A stretch of 64,000 nt of DNA from Actinomadura sp. J1-007 (lineage in GTDB: Bacteria; Actinomycetota; Actinomycetes; Streptosporangiales; Streptosporangiaceae). Position numbers and translations under genes: made by a program. Under the pieces are notes generated by a model. That model worked only from the letters and a program-made list of their open reading frames with translations. It was not told where the DNA came from and ran no database searches. Shown piece by piece: positions 34,703 through 44,342 of the stretch. The first letter of the stretch is position 1; the number at the start of each line of letters is the position of its first letter. The stretch covers positions 2,790,001 to 2,854,000 of the forward strand of contig NZ_WING01000001.1 of NCBI RefSeq assembly GCF_009793335.1. Reading direction: 5' to 3'.

Positions 34703-36187
34703 ATGCCCCAGCAGATTTCCCGCCGGCACGCGCTGGCCACCGGCCTCGCCGCCGGCACGGCGTTCGGAGCCGTCGCGGTCGGCGCGGCGCCGGCCCGCGC
34801 GGCCCAGCCGGCCGCACCCACGCCGGGCAGATCCGGCGGTGAGAACCCCTTCCTGGAAGGGCAGTTCGCGCCGGTGCCGTTCGAGGTGACCGAGTTCGAC
34901 CTGGCGGTCAGCGGCACGGTTCCCAAGGACCTGACCGGCCGCCTGCTGCGCAACGGCCCCAACGTGCTGGGGCTGGAGGACCCGAGGGCCCACCACTGGC
35001 TGACCGGCGACGGGATGGTGCACGGCGTTCAGCTACGCGACGGAAAGGCCGAGTGGTACCGCAGCCGCTGGGTCCGCGCGAAGGGGACCGCCGAGAAGCT
35101 CGGCGAGCCGGTGCGCGGAAAGCCCGCGGAAACCGATTTCCCGTCGAACGTCCACGTGATCGGCTTCCAAGGCAGGACCTTCGCGCTCCAGGAGGGCACC
35201 GCCCGTCCGCAGGAGCTCACCAACGAGCTCTACACGGTCGGGCCGTGCGATTTCAACGGCACGTGGGCCGGGACGATGTCGGCGCACACCAAGCTCGACC
35301 CGGACAGCGGCGAGCTGCATTCGGTGAGCTACAACGAGAGCACCGACTACGTCCAGTACGTCGTGGTCGGCACCAACGGCAAGGTGAAGTCGAGCCGCAA
35401 CATCCCCATGGGCGGAACGATCCTGATGCACGACTTCGCCCTCACGGAAAAGTACGTCGTGCTGTACGACCAGCCCATCATGTTCGATCTGGACGCGATG
35501 CAGCACGGACAGAAGATTCCCTGGGTGTGGGACGAGAAGCGGCCCAGCCGCGTCGGCTACTTCCCGCGCGCGGGCGGCCCGGTCACCTGGATCACCGTGC
35601 GGCCTTCTTACATTTCACACACGCTCAACGCGTACGACGACGGCGGAAACATCGTGGTCGACTTCGTGGAGTTCCCCGCGCCGTTCAGCGCCGACCGCCT
35701 GTCGACCAGCGCGCCGCCCGCGCTGGTGCGGTGGACGATCGACCGGGCCCGGGGCCGCGTCCGCCGCGACCAGCTCGACGACCGGCCGCAGGAGTTCCCG
35801 CGAGTCCCGGACGCGCGGGTCGGCCGCAAGCACAGGTACGGCTACACCGCCGCGGCCGCCGAGTTCCTCAAGTCGTACGGGCATGGCTCGACCCCCGATT
35901 CGGCGTTCAGCAACGGCCTGGTCAAACACGACCTGGCCACCGGCCGTTCACAGCTCCACCGGTTCCCGCGGTACGCCAGCGCGAGCGAGGCGGTCTTCGT
36001 CCCGCGCAGCGGCGCCCGCGGCGAGGACGACGGCTATGTCATGTCCTACGTGCACAACCCCGACCGGAACGCCTCGGACCTGGTGATCCTCTCGGCCCAG
36101 GACTTCACCGCCAAGCCGATCGCCCGGATCCACCTGCCGAGCCGGATTCCGCTCGGCCTCCACGGAAGCTGGATCGCGGGCACCTGA
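34703..36187 (+). CDS. Tat-exported carotenoid oxygenase (carotenoid/stilbene cleavage dioxygenase family)
   Basis: 494 residues from ATG 34703 (AGGTGG upstream). The N-terminus is a twin-arginine signal: ISRRHALATGLAAGTA with Arg7-Arg8, ending near ARAAQ (about residue 35), so the folded, metal-loaded enzyme would be exported. The catalytic domain is a seven-blade propeller with Fe(II) held by four His, all present: H195 (SAHTKLD), H243 (LMHDFAL), H306 (ISHTLNA) and H487 (GLHGSWI). The N-terminal RLLRNGPNV is a family hallmark. Members cleave carotenoids, apocarotenoids or lignin-type stilbenes. Export argues for an extracellular aromatic or lipid substrate. Two TetR operators lie in front. 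Confidence 0.93.
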   Translation: MPQQISRRHALATGLAAGTAFGAVAVGAAPARAAQPAAPTPGRSGGENPFLEGQFAPVPFEVTEFDLAVSGTVPKDLTGRLLRNGPNVLGLEDPRAHHWLTGDGMVHGVQLRDGKAEWYRSRWVRAKGTAEKLGEPVRGKPAETDFPSNVHVIGFQGRTFALQEGTARPQELTNELYTVGPCDFNGTWAGTMSAHTKLDPDSGELHSVSYNESTDYVQYVVVGTNGKVKSSRNIPMGGTILMHDFALTEKYVVLYDQPIMFDLDAMQHGQKIPWVWDEKRPSRVGYFPRAGGPVTWITVRPSYISHTLNAYDDGGNIVVDFVEFPAPFSADRLSTSAPPALVRWTIDRARGRVRRDQLDDRPQEFPRVPDARVGRKHRYGYTAAAAEFLKSYGHGSTPDSAFSNGLVKHDLATGRSQLHRFPRYASASEAVFVPRSGARGEDDGYVMSYVHNPDRNASDLVILSAQDFTAKPIARIHLPSRIPLGLHGSWIAGT

Positions 36188-36195
36188 GAAACCCT

Positions 36196-36228
36196 CCGTG
36201 TGGTGACCCTGACCCGGTCACCACACGG
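36196..36228 (+). terminator. Terminator of the carotenoid oxygenase gene
   Basis: CCGTGTGGTGACC (36196-36208) and GGTCACCACACGG (36216-36228), perfect 13-bp stem with a 7-nt loop, followed by CCATTTCC. Confidence 0.75.
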
Positions 36229-36337
36229 CCATTTCCCCCCGTGGTGCCCCCCAGATCTCAACTGCGCCCAGCGGCCCGGGCAGGGCCTGCGCCGTCCCGG
36301 GTCCCGCTCGGCTCGTCGCCCGGCGGGGTCCGGCATG

Positions 36338-36706
36338 TCAGGCGCGGTCGTGGAGGGTGATCTGGTAGCCGTCGGGGTCCGCGAAGGTGAACGTCCGGCC
36401 GAAGGGGCCGTCGATCGGCGCGGAGACGATGGTGTGGCCGTCGGCGACGAGGGCGTCGTGGATGGCCTGGACGTCCGTGGCGTGGAGCCAGATCGCGGCA
36501 CCGATGCCGGGCTGGGCGACGGATGCGAGATCGGTGCCGGGGATCACCTCGCGGAGCGCGAAGGCGATCGGCTTGGTCTCGAAGACGACGGCGTGCGGAG
36601 GCCCGGCCTGCGAGCGGACGAGACCGAGGTACCGCTCGTAGAACGCCTGCGAGGCGTCGAGGTCGCGCGCTTGCAGCGAGATGAAGTCGGGACCGGTTGC
36701 GGGCAT
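36338..36706 (-). CDS. VOC-superfamily (glyoxalase/bleomycin-resistance-like) protein
   Basis: 122 residues, one vicinal-oxygen-chelate module pair: FISLQARDLDASQAFYERYL at the start and GPFGRTFTFADPDGYQITLH at the end, the usual VOC signature. Metal-ligand residues are not complete enough to assign an enzyme activity; it could be a resistance or isomerase-type protein. ATG at 36706 with GGAGGAG. Divergent from a MarR gene whose paired operators lie in the gap, so it is probably MarR-controlled. Confidence 0.88.
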   Translation of the reverse strand: MPATGPDFISLQARDLDASQAFYERYLGLVRSQAGPPHAVVFETKPIAFALREVIPGTDLASVAQPGIGAAIWLHATDVQAIHDALVADGHTIVSAPIDGPFGRTFTFADPDGYQITLHDRA

Positions 36707-36724
36707 GGTGAACTCCTCCTTTAT

Positions 36725-36742
36725 ATGTCAGATTCCTGACAT
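36725..36742. promoter_or_regulatory. MarR operator 1
   Basis: ATGTCAG-ATTC-CTGACAT, perfect 7-bp inverted repeat with 4-nt spacer, directly upstream of the VOC gene. Confidence 0.7.
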
Positions 36743-36752
36743 AGACCAACGT

Positions 36753-36768
36753 ATGTCAGAATACTGAC

Positions 36769-36770
<2 letters not shown>
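36753..36770. promoter_or_regulatory. MarR operator 2, overlapping the marR start codon
   Basis: ATGTCAG-AATA-CTGACAT, identical arms and spacing to operator 1, centre-to-centre distance 28 bp. Its last two bases are the first two of the MarR ATG at 36769, so binding would block the gene's own start. Confidence 0.7.
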
Positions 36771-37245
<475 letters not shown>

Positions 37246-37394
37246 CTCGTCCCCCGACGCACGTCTCGCAGCGGTTGCAGGGCGAGAGGACGTAGGCCGA
37301 GTGGCGTGCCTGGATCTCGGCGCGGAGGGCGGCGGGTGGGCGGTAGCCGGGGCGTCCGTCTCGGTCAGCTCAGCGAGACCATGCGGCCCGCGGC

Positions 37395-38345
37395 TCAGGA
37401 TTGGCGGGCGGCTTTGCGGGCCTGGCGTTCGGCGCGGCGGTCCTCGAATCTGGTGGCGGCCTGGTCGAGGTTCTCCAGGAACGCGGCGAGGCGTTCGCGG
37501 GCCTGTTCGGCCTCGGCGTCCAGGCCGGACAGGTCGAAGACGCCCCACTTCCGGAGGATCGGCATGACGACCTCGTCGTGGTGGAGGCGCAGGTCGTAGA
37601 TCCCGGCGTTGGCGATCGCGACGGACTTGCGCAGGAATCCGTCGATGGTGTTGCCGGGCATCTCGAACGTGGTGACGACGTCGGCCACGGCGCGGAGGGT
37701 CTGGCTCGGGTCCGCCTGGAACGCGGCGCCGATGAAGTTCCGATAGAAGATCATGTGCAGGTTCTCGTCCTTGGCGACGCGGGCCATCATGCGTTCGCAC
37801 AGGGGTTCGCCGGACGCCTTGCCGGTGTTGCGGTGCGAAACGCGGGTCGCCAGTTCCTGGAACGCGACGTACGTGGCTCCGCGCAGAAGGTCCTTGCCGT
37901 GCGGCATCGCGTAGCCGACCTGGAGGTGCTTCATCCGGGCGCGTTCGAGGGCGACGGGGTCGATGGCGCGGGTGACCGTGAGGTAGTCGCGGATGACGAT
38001 GCCGTGGCGGTCCTCTTCCGCGGTCCACCGGTTCGTCCAGTAGCCGTACGCGCCCTCTTGGCCGAAGACGCTGCGCAGCGCGTAGTGGTAGCCGGGCAGG
38101 TTGTCCTCGGTGAGGAGGTTGACGAGGAGGGCCTCGCGGGATTCGGGCGCCACCTTGGAATCGCCGGGCTCCCAGTCCTCGCCGTCCACGACTCCCGAGT
38201 AGGTGCGGCCCTCGCTGTACGGGACGTACTGGTGCGGGAACCATTCCTCAGCCGTGGCGACGTGCCGGTTCACCTCCTTCTCGACCGTCGGCTCCAGCTC
38301 GATGAACAGCTCGACTTCGGACTTGGAAACAGGCGCGATCGACAA
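37395..38345 (-). CDS. Acyl-ACP desaturase (diiron stearoyl-ACP desaturase family)
   Basis: 316 residues. All diiron ligands of the soluble desaturase family are visible: E80 (LTEDNLPGY), E111 and H114 (EEDRHG), E164 (FQELAT), E194 and H197 (KDENLH). It inserts a cis double bond into ACP-bound acyl chains, using electrons from ferredoxin or a similar donor; relatives include mycobacterial DesA1/DesA2. The C-terminus is basic (RRAERQARKAARQS). It stands alone; upstream at 38495-38514 is a palindrome containing the TTGTCA-N6-TGACAA site also found at the acyl-CoA ligase. The gap 37246-37394 has no gene. Confidence 0.94.
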   Translation of the reverse strand: MSIAPVSKSEVELFIELEPTVEKEVNRHVATAEEWFPHQYVPYSEGRTYSGVVDGEDWEPGDSKVAPESREALLVNLLTEDNLPGYHYALRSVFGQEGAYGYWTNRWTAEEDRHGIVIRDYLTVTRAIDPVALERARMKHLQVGYAMPHGKDLLRGATYVAFQELATRVSHRNTGKASGEPLCERMMARVAKDENLHMIFYRNFIGAAFQADPSQTLRAVADVVTTFEMPGNTIDGFLRKSVAIANAGIYDLRLHHDEVVMPILRKWGVFDLSGLDAEAEQARERLAAFLENLDQAATRFEDRRAERQARKAARQS

Positions 38346-38494
38346 ATGCCCAGCCCTTCACGTAGCGGAATGCTCGCGGAGCGTGGCCGTTCTGCTGGGC
38401 GGCCATCCCGGAAATGCGCGAACGTATGCCGGAGAGCGTAGTTAGGCCGCCGGACGCCTCTCTTGTCGTTCAGGTGCGCCTCTGGTGCCACCCC

Positions 38495-38514
38495 GTTGTC
38501 ATTCGTCTGACAAC
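38495..38514. promoter_or_regulatory. Palindromic operator TTGTCA-N6-TGACAA
   Basis: GTTGTCATTCGTCTGACAAC, perfect 7-bp arms with a 6-nt spacer, in the 310-base gap between the desaturase (minus) and the S8 protease (plus). The core is the same as at 9226-9243. Elsewhere in 38346-38655 I see only a weak TGCCA-N8-TGGCA repeat near 38609 and the protease ribosome site. Confidence 0.6.
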
Positions 38515-38655
38515 ACCGCGCAACGCCGCCGGAATGGAGCGGACGCGGAGCCGTGCCCTGATGCGGCCAAGACCGGGGAGGGATGGGTCTGGCGGCGGCG
38601 ATCATGCCAGCTTATGGTGGCATGGTTGTTCTCCCCGCGCCGAGGAGTGGCCGCC

Positions 38656-41600
38656 GTGACGAGAGAGCCGAGCCCGAGAGAACCGAGCAGGGTCCGACGA
38701 CAACGCCGACGACTGGCCGCCGCCACGGCCGTCCTGCTGACAATCCCGGTCGCCGCGGCCCCGGTCGCCGCGGCCCCAGCCGCCGCGCGGACGGGGACGG
38801 CCGGATCCGCAGGCGCGCAAGCGTCCACGCCCGACGCCAAGGGCCCTGGCGGAGCGCGGACCGTCACGTTGGTCACCGGCGACCAGGTCACGGTCACACC
38901 GCGTCCCGGCCAGAGCCCGCGAATCGCGCTCGCCCCGCGCCCCGGACGGGTACGGACCGGCTACTCGGCGGTGGTCGACAAGGAAAAGATCACCGTGACG
39001 CCGGTGGACGCGCTGCCGCTGATCGCGGCGGGACGGCTCGACCCGCGGCTGTTCGAGGTCGACCGACTGCTCGCCTCGCAGTACGGCGACGAACACCGCC
39101 CCTCCTTGCCGCTGATCGCCAAATCCCTCAACACCAGATCGGCCATCAATACCCGCACCCACACCCTCACCGCTAACAAGGACCTCACCGCACTAGAACC
39201 CTCAAAAAAGAACCTGCCGAACCTCTGGAAGGCGTTCACCGCCGACAAATCCGCACGGCTCTGGCTCGACGGCCGGACTAAGGCCAGTACGGACGGGAGC
39301 GTCCCGCAGATCGGCGCGCCGTCGTTCTGGGAGAAGGGCTATACCGGCAAGGGCGTGAAGGTCGCGGTCCTCGACACGGGGTGGACGGCTCGCATCCCGA
39401 CCTCAAGGTGGCCGAGAGCAAGAACTTCACGAACACGGCGGACGCCGGAGACCGTTCCGGGCACGGGACGCACGTCGCCTCGGTCGTCGCCGGGTCGGGG
39501 GCCGCGTCCGGCGGCAGGTACCGGGGCGTCGCGCCGGACGCCGACCTCGTCAGCGGGAAGGTGCTGGACGACACCGGCCAGGGGCAGGAGTCCTGGCTGA
39601 TCGACGGCATGGCGTGGGCCGCCAAGGAGGCCAAGGCGAAGGTCGTCAACCTGAGCATGACCTGCTTCTGCGACTCGCCCGCGGCCGATCCCGTCGAGCA
39701 GGCGGTCAACGACCTGTCGGCCGAGACGGGGACGCTGTTCGTCGGGGCCGCGGGCGACCTGTTCTGGCCGGCGCCGGGCATGATCGCGCTCCCGGCCGCC
39801 GCGGAGTCCGCGCTGGCCGTGAGCAGCGTGGACCGCGAGGACCGTCCGGCCACCGCGACGCAGGGCCCGCGCGCCTCGGACTACGCGGTCAAGCCGGAGA
39901 TCATGGCGCCCGGCGCCGGCATCGTGGCCGCCCGCGCGAAGGGCACCGGCCTCGGGTCGCCGGTGGACGACCACTACACGCGCCTGTCGGGGACGTCCAC
40001 CGCGGCGCCGCACGTCAGCGGCGCGGCCGTGCTCGTCGCGCAGCAGCATCCCGGGTGGGACGGGCAGCGCGTCAAGGCCATGCTGATGGGCGCGGCGAAG
40101 CAGCTCCCGAACGTGCCGGTCGGGGTGCAGGGCGCCGGGCGGGTCGATCTCGCGCGGGCCGTGAAGCAGGAGATCACCGCGTCGCCCGCGAGCGTGCGGG
40201 CGGACGTCCGCTGGCCGGACTCGGGGCCGTCCGGGTTCACCAGGAAGATCACCTACTCCAACTCCTCCGGCACGGCGGTCCCGCTCGTCACCTCCGTGGC
40301 GCTGGCGGACGCGAACGGCAAGCCGCTGCCCGCCGCCGCGTACTCCCTCGACCGGAGCGAGGTCACCGTCCCCGCCGAGGGCGAGGCCGCCGTCACGCTC
40401 ACCGTGCGCGGCATCGACGGGCTGAAGGCCGGCACGTTCACCGGGACGGTCAACGCGAGCGCCGCGGGCGGGCCCAGCGTGAAGACCCCGGTCGGCGGGT
40501 ACGTCGAGCCGCCGACCGCCGCCCTCACGCTGCCCGCGACGGACCGCGAGGGCAGGCCGGCGCCCTACACCTACGTGTCGCTGATCAACGTGGACACCTG
40601 GGAGTCGTTCAACGCGATGGCGGGCGAGGACGGCGTCGTGCGCGCCCGCGTGCCCGCCGGGACGTACGACGTCAGCTCGCAGGTCAGGACCGGCGACGCG
40701 TGGACCAGCGGGTTCCGGCAGGTGCACGAGCTCGGGCCGGGCGCGCGGACGATCCCCCTCGACGCCCGCACGACCGTCCCCGTCGACGCGACCAACGACC
40801 TGGCGGGCGCGGAGCTCGGCGACATGACCGCGACGATGACGTTCTCGAAGGGCGGCGGCGCGTCCGCGATCATGTACCTGTACGGCGACGCGCAGCGGCG
40901 GATCTCCGTGCAGCCCGCCACCGATCCGCGCCTGCGCTACGCCGTCACCACGCTGTGGCAGCGGAAGGGCGCGACCGAGGACCAGCCGAGCCCGTACGTG
41001 TTCCGCGACTACCGCTACGCGCTCGGCGCGATCCCCGCCGACCCGAGCCTGCACACGCGGCAGGCCGCGATGGCGAAGATCCGGACGACCGTCCGCTCGC
41101 ACGGGAACGGCGGTCCGGGAACGATGCGGTGGGCCGCCTACAACAGCTCGACCGACTCGTTCGAGAGCGTCTCGCAGAGCGTCACGCGGCCGCTCCCCGG
41201 CTCGTTCACCCTCTACCTGCGCGCCGACAGGACGATCGTGTGGTACTCGGAACTGCTGATGTACGACGATCCGGACGCCACGGAGGTCGTCCACGTGTAC
41301 CGGGGCGCCGCCCGCTCGTACCGCCCGGGTCCCCAGGCCGACGTCGTGAACGCGGGCGTGCTCGGCCAGAACCTCAACGACTGGAGCAACCTGCGCACCG
41401 ACGACCGGCTCAAGGTCTCGACGTCCTGCCCGGTCACGGGCGTCCGCGACGCGTGCGGGATCGACAACGCCACCGAGGGCACGCTGCGGCTGAGCGAGGG
41501 CGGCGCGGTCGTCGCCGAAGGCACGCTGCGGCCCGGCCGGGGCTCGGTCGAGCTGAAGGCGGACGTCCCGCCCGGCGAACGGACCTACACGCTGCACGAG

Positions 41601-42029
41601 TCGCTGACCCGCGAGTCGAGCCCGCTCGCCAAGGTCTCGACCAGGCTCGACACCGTGTGGACGTTCCGTTCGGCGACGACGGGAGCGGCGGACGCGACCG
41701 CGCGCCTGCCGCTCCAGGTGGTCAACTTCATGCCCGCTGGGCTGGACGACCACAACCGCGCCCCGAAGGGCCGTGCGACGGTGGTCCCGGTCTGGGTCGA
41801 GCGCAACGCGGGCGCGCCCGCGTCCGCCCCGAAGTCCCTCACGGTGGAGGCGTCGTTCGATGACGGCGCCACCTGGCGGAACGTCCCCGTCGCCGGAACC
41901 CCGGCCGCCGGAGCCGTCACGATCCGCCCGCCGTCCGGCGCGGCGAACGTCTCGCTCCGCGCCACCGCCACCGACAGGTCCGGCAACGCGGTCACCCAGA
42001 CGGTGATCCGCGCGTACGGCCTGGCCTGA
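38656..42029 (+). CDS. Secreted S8 (subtilisin-like) serine peptidase, about 1124 residues (frameshifted)
   Basis: GTG at 38656, with GAGGAG eight bases upstream. A basic N-terminus (RVRRQRRRL) and hydrophobic segment (ATAVLLTIPVAAAPVAAAP) form the signal peptide. A propeptide region follows to about residue 220. The catalytic domain has D240 (VAVLDTG), H270 (GHGTHVAS) and S448 (LSGTSTAAPHVSG). The frame breaks at G4 39378-39381, inside the Asp motif; one added G reads DTGVDGSHPDL. After the protease domain come about 650 residues of beta-rich modules (TRKITYSNSSGTAVPLV, AALTLPATDREGRPA and a final VSLRATATDRSGNAV). Likely an extracellular protease for nutrient release or development. Confidence 0.9.
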
Positions 42030-42036
42030 CCCGGCT

Positions 42037-42076
42037 CCTCTCCCGGGGGCCCGGCCCACCCCGCCCCCGGGAGAGG
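42037..42076. terminator. Terminator of the S8 peptidase gene
   Basis: CCTCTCCCGGGGGC (42037-42050) and GCCCCCGGGAGAGG (42063-42076), perfect 14-bp stem, 12-nt loop; between convergent genes. Confidence 0.75.
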
Positions 42077-42103
42077 CGCTCCCGACCCGCCCCGCGCGTG
42101 TCA

Positions 42104-42166
42104 CCCGTGCGCGTGCGTCAGGCGTGCGCGTGCGTCAGGCGTGCGCGTGCGTCAGGCGTGCGCGTG
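42104..42166. repeat. 17-bp tandem repeat across the methyltransferase stop codon
   Basis: Unit CAGGCGTGCGCGTGCGT, complete at 42119-42135 and 42136-42152, with partial copies at both ends. The TGA stop of the methyltransferase (42152-42154) lies inside the array. Because 17 is not a multiple of 3, adding or losing a copy changes which reading frame meets a stop. Confidence 0.8.
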
Positions 42167-42868
42167 TTCTTCGCGGGGAACGAGGCGGAACGCGATGAAG
42201 GCGGGTGCGTTCTGGAGGGCGGCGTAGTCGTCGGGGAAGAGGTCGGCCATCTCGGGGGCGGGCAGCGGTTCGAGGAGTTCGTCGATGAGGAAGCCGGCCT
42301 CGCGGAACTGCGCGCAGATCGCGGTCAGCGGGCGCCGCCAGGCCCGGACCGGCCAGTCGGCGTCGTCGCTCAGCGACTCCTCCACGACGCTCTCCTCGAA
42401 GTAGGAGCCGCCGAGCCTGAGCCATTTGGTGGTGGGGTGCTCGGTGGACAGCACCACCGCGCCGCCGGGCGCCAGGACCCGGCGCAGCTCGCGCAGCAGC
42501 GCCACCGCGTCGTCCAGGTAGTGCACGGCGAGGGCGAGGACGGCGAGGTCGACCGAGCCGTCCGCGAGCCAGTCCATCGGCTCGGCGAGGTCGTGCACGT
42601 GCGGTTCGGCCCGGCCGCCGGTGCGCTCCCGGGTCATCTCCACGAACGTCGGGCTCACGTCGCAGGCGATGACGCGGGCGGCGCCGCGCGCGAACAGGTC
42701 GCGGGCGTAGAAGCCGGGGCCGCAGGCGGCGTCCAGGACGGTCTTGCCCTCAACGTCGCCGGCGAGGCCCAGCACGGCCGGGCGGTCGTAGAGGGCGTTG
42801 TAGGCGCCGCTCTCGGCGTGGTCCGCGTATTCGTGCGCGAAATGCTCGTACATGGGGTCGCTCGTCAT
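42152..42868 (-). CDS. Class I SAM-dependent methyltransferase
   Basis: 238 residues from ATG 42868. The SAM-binding core is clear: motif I KTVLDAACGPGFYARDLFA, acidic end of beta-2 (VIACDVSP), motif with VHDLAEPMDWLADGSVDLAV, and LRELRRVLAPGGAVVLSTEH. This is the Methyltransf_11/25 type acting on small molecules; the substrate is unknown. The gene follows a MarR regulator after 23 bases on the same strand, so the two form an operon. The C-terminal His-Ala repeat (EEHAHA) is encoded by the tandem repeat. Confidence 0.9.
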   Translation of the reverse strand: MTSDPMYEHFAHEYADHAESGAYNALYDRPAVLGLAGDVEGKTVLDAACGPGFYARDLFARGAARVIACDVSPTFVEMTRERTGGRAEPHVHDLAEPMDWLADGSVDLAVLALAVHYLDDAVALLRELRRVLAPGGAVVLSTEHPTTKWLRLGGSYFEESVVEESLSDDADWPVRAWRRPLTAICAQFREAGFLIDELLEPLPAPEMADLFPDDYAALQNAPAFIAFRLVPREEHAHA

Positions 42869-42891
42869 TCCCCCGATCGTGCCATACAAGA

Positions 42892-43341
42892 TCAAGAGTG
42901 CGGACGCAGGCGGGCGGCGGCACGGTGCAGCGCCTCCAGCTCGGCGGGCGGCAGGTCCGCGAGGGCGGCGGGCGGGCGGTACAGGCGCGCGAACAGGGCG
43001 GCCTGGAGGTCGCGGCCACGCTCGCTCAGCGCGACGACCTTGACGCGGCGGTCGCTCTCGTGGGGACGGCGCTCGACCAGTCCCTGCCGCTCCAGCCGGT
43101 CCACGATCCAGGTCACGGTCGAGGCGTCGCACCGCCAGGTGTCGGCGAGCGCGCGCATCGGCTCGCCGCGTCCCGGAACGAGCCGCATCAGCGCCTTCAG
43201 GTCGCCGGGGCTGACGCCGAGACCCGACACCGACTGGAGGAGCCGCTCGTGCTCGCCCAGGAAGAAGTCGTACAGCGATCTCCAGATCTCGGCCCTGAGG
43301 CGTTCGTCCTGCTCGGGGTCCTGTGCCGGCATGCCGGTCAT
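42892..43341 (-). CDS. MarR-family regulator
   Basis: 149 residues. MarR winged helix: SVSGLGVSPGDLKALMRLVP, TWRCDASTVTWIVDRLERQG, LVERRPHESDRRVKVVALSE. It is divergent from the NAD-dependent epimerase at 43444 and upstream of the methyltransferase, so it may control both. A long near-perfect palindrome in the divergent gap (43360-43390) is the likely operator. Confidence 0.92.
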   Translation of the reverse strand: MTGMPAQDPEQDERLRAEIWRSLYDFFLGEHERLLQSVSGLGVSPGDLKALMRLVPGRGEPMRALADTWRCDASTVTWIVDRLERQGLVERRPHESDRRVKVVALSERGRDLQAALFARLYRPPAALADLPPAELEALHRAAARLRPHS

Positions 43342-43359
43342 CGTACGGCGGCCGGATGG

Positions 43360-43390
43360 TTTGGGGCATTAAAAGATTGGATGCCTCAAA
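43360..43390. promoter_or_regulatory. Candidate MarR operator
   Basis: TTTGGGGCAT (43360-43369) and ATGCCTCAAA (43381-43390): 10-bp arms with one mismatch, 11-nt AT-rich spacer (TAAAAGATTGG), between the divergent MarR and epimerase genes. Confidence 0.55.
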
Positions 43391-43443
43391 GCTTCTGTTA
43401 CCGTCGTCCGGTAGGCGGCGACGAGTGCTCCGGAGGGCAGGCC

Positions 43444-44292
43444 ATGACCACACTGGTGACCGGCGCGACGGGCAGGGTCGGCAGCCGGTTCGTCCCCCGC
43501 CTCCTGCGCGCGGGCGAACCCGTCCGGATCCTCGCCCGCGACGCCGCCCGCGCCGAGCCCCTCCAGCGGCTCGGCGCCGAGGTCGTCCTCGGCGACCTGC
43601 GCGACGGCGGAACGGTCGACGACGCGGTCAAGGGCGCGGACGCGGTCGTCCACCTCGGCGCGGCGTTCCTGGAGGAGTCGGAGGGGGAGGCCGCGGCGGT
43701 CAACCACGGCGCGACGGTCGCGCTGGCCGAGGCCGCGCTGCGCGGGGGCGCCGCGCGGTTCGTGTTCGCCGGGACGACGCTGGTCTACGGGGTCGGACGG
43801 CCCGACCGCCCGTCGCGCGAGGACGACGAGCCCACCCCGCCGCCCTGGCCGTACCCGACGACCAAGATCGCGGCCGAGCGGGACCTGCGCGCGCTGCACG
43901 AGTCCGACCGCCTCCCGCTGCGCGTCATGCGCCTCGCGTTCGTCTACGGCGAGGGCGATCCGCACCTGGCCGAGTCGCTGGAGTGGGCGCGCGAGTGGCC
44001 CCCGCACAAGCGGCTCCAGACCGTCCACCACGCCGACGTCGCGCAGGCGCTGCTGCGGGCGCTGCGCGCGGACGGCGCCGACGGCGAGATCTTCAACGTG
44101 GCCGACGACGCGCCCGTCACCGCGTACGAGCTGATGGAGCTGAACGGCGAGAGGTTCCCGGACGGCGCCGCGGACCGCCCGCTCGACCACCCGTGGGAGA
44201 GCATCGCCGACACCGCCAAGATCCGCCGCCGGCTCGGCTACCGCCCGATCCACCCCACCGTCGCCAGCGCCCGCGAGGTCGGCGCCCTCTGA
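43444..44292 (+). CDS. NAD(P)-dependent epimerase/dehydratase (extended SDR)
   Basis: 282 residues. N-terminal cofactor motif TTLVTGATGRVGSRFVPRLL, VVLGDLRDG, AVVHLGAAF; catalytic Tyr-x-x-x-Lys as YPTTKIAAER and a preceding GTTLVYG. C-terminal sugar-type substrate region with VHHADVAQALL and GEIFNVADD. It belongs with atypical or extended SDRs such as UDP-glucose 4-epimerases; the substrate is not certain. ATG at 43444. Convergent with the ABC ATPase gene, which as sequenced reads through into it. Confidence 0.9.
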   Translation: MTTLVTGATGRVGSRFVPRLLRAGEPVRILARDAARAEPLQRLGAEVVLGDLRDGGTVDDAVKGADAVVHLGAAFLEESEGEAAAVNHGATVALAEAALRGGAARFVFAGTTLVYGVGRPDRPSREDDEPTPPPWPYPTTKIAAERDLRALHESDRLPLRVMRLAFVYGEGDPHLAESLEWAREWPPHKRLQTVHHADVAQALLRALRADGADGEIFNVADDAPVTAYELMELNGERFPDGAADRPLDHPWESIADTAKIRRRLGYRPIHPTVASAREVGAL

Positions 44293-44342
44293 CCCGACCC
44301 GCCCCGGCGGCGGCCCGGCGGCGGCCGGGCGGCGCGCCGCGT

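Noticed and set aside
42104..42166. Possible CRISPR-like array
   Set aside because: The copies are directly adjacent without spacers and the unit is only 17 bp; it is a simple tandem repeat.
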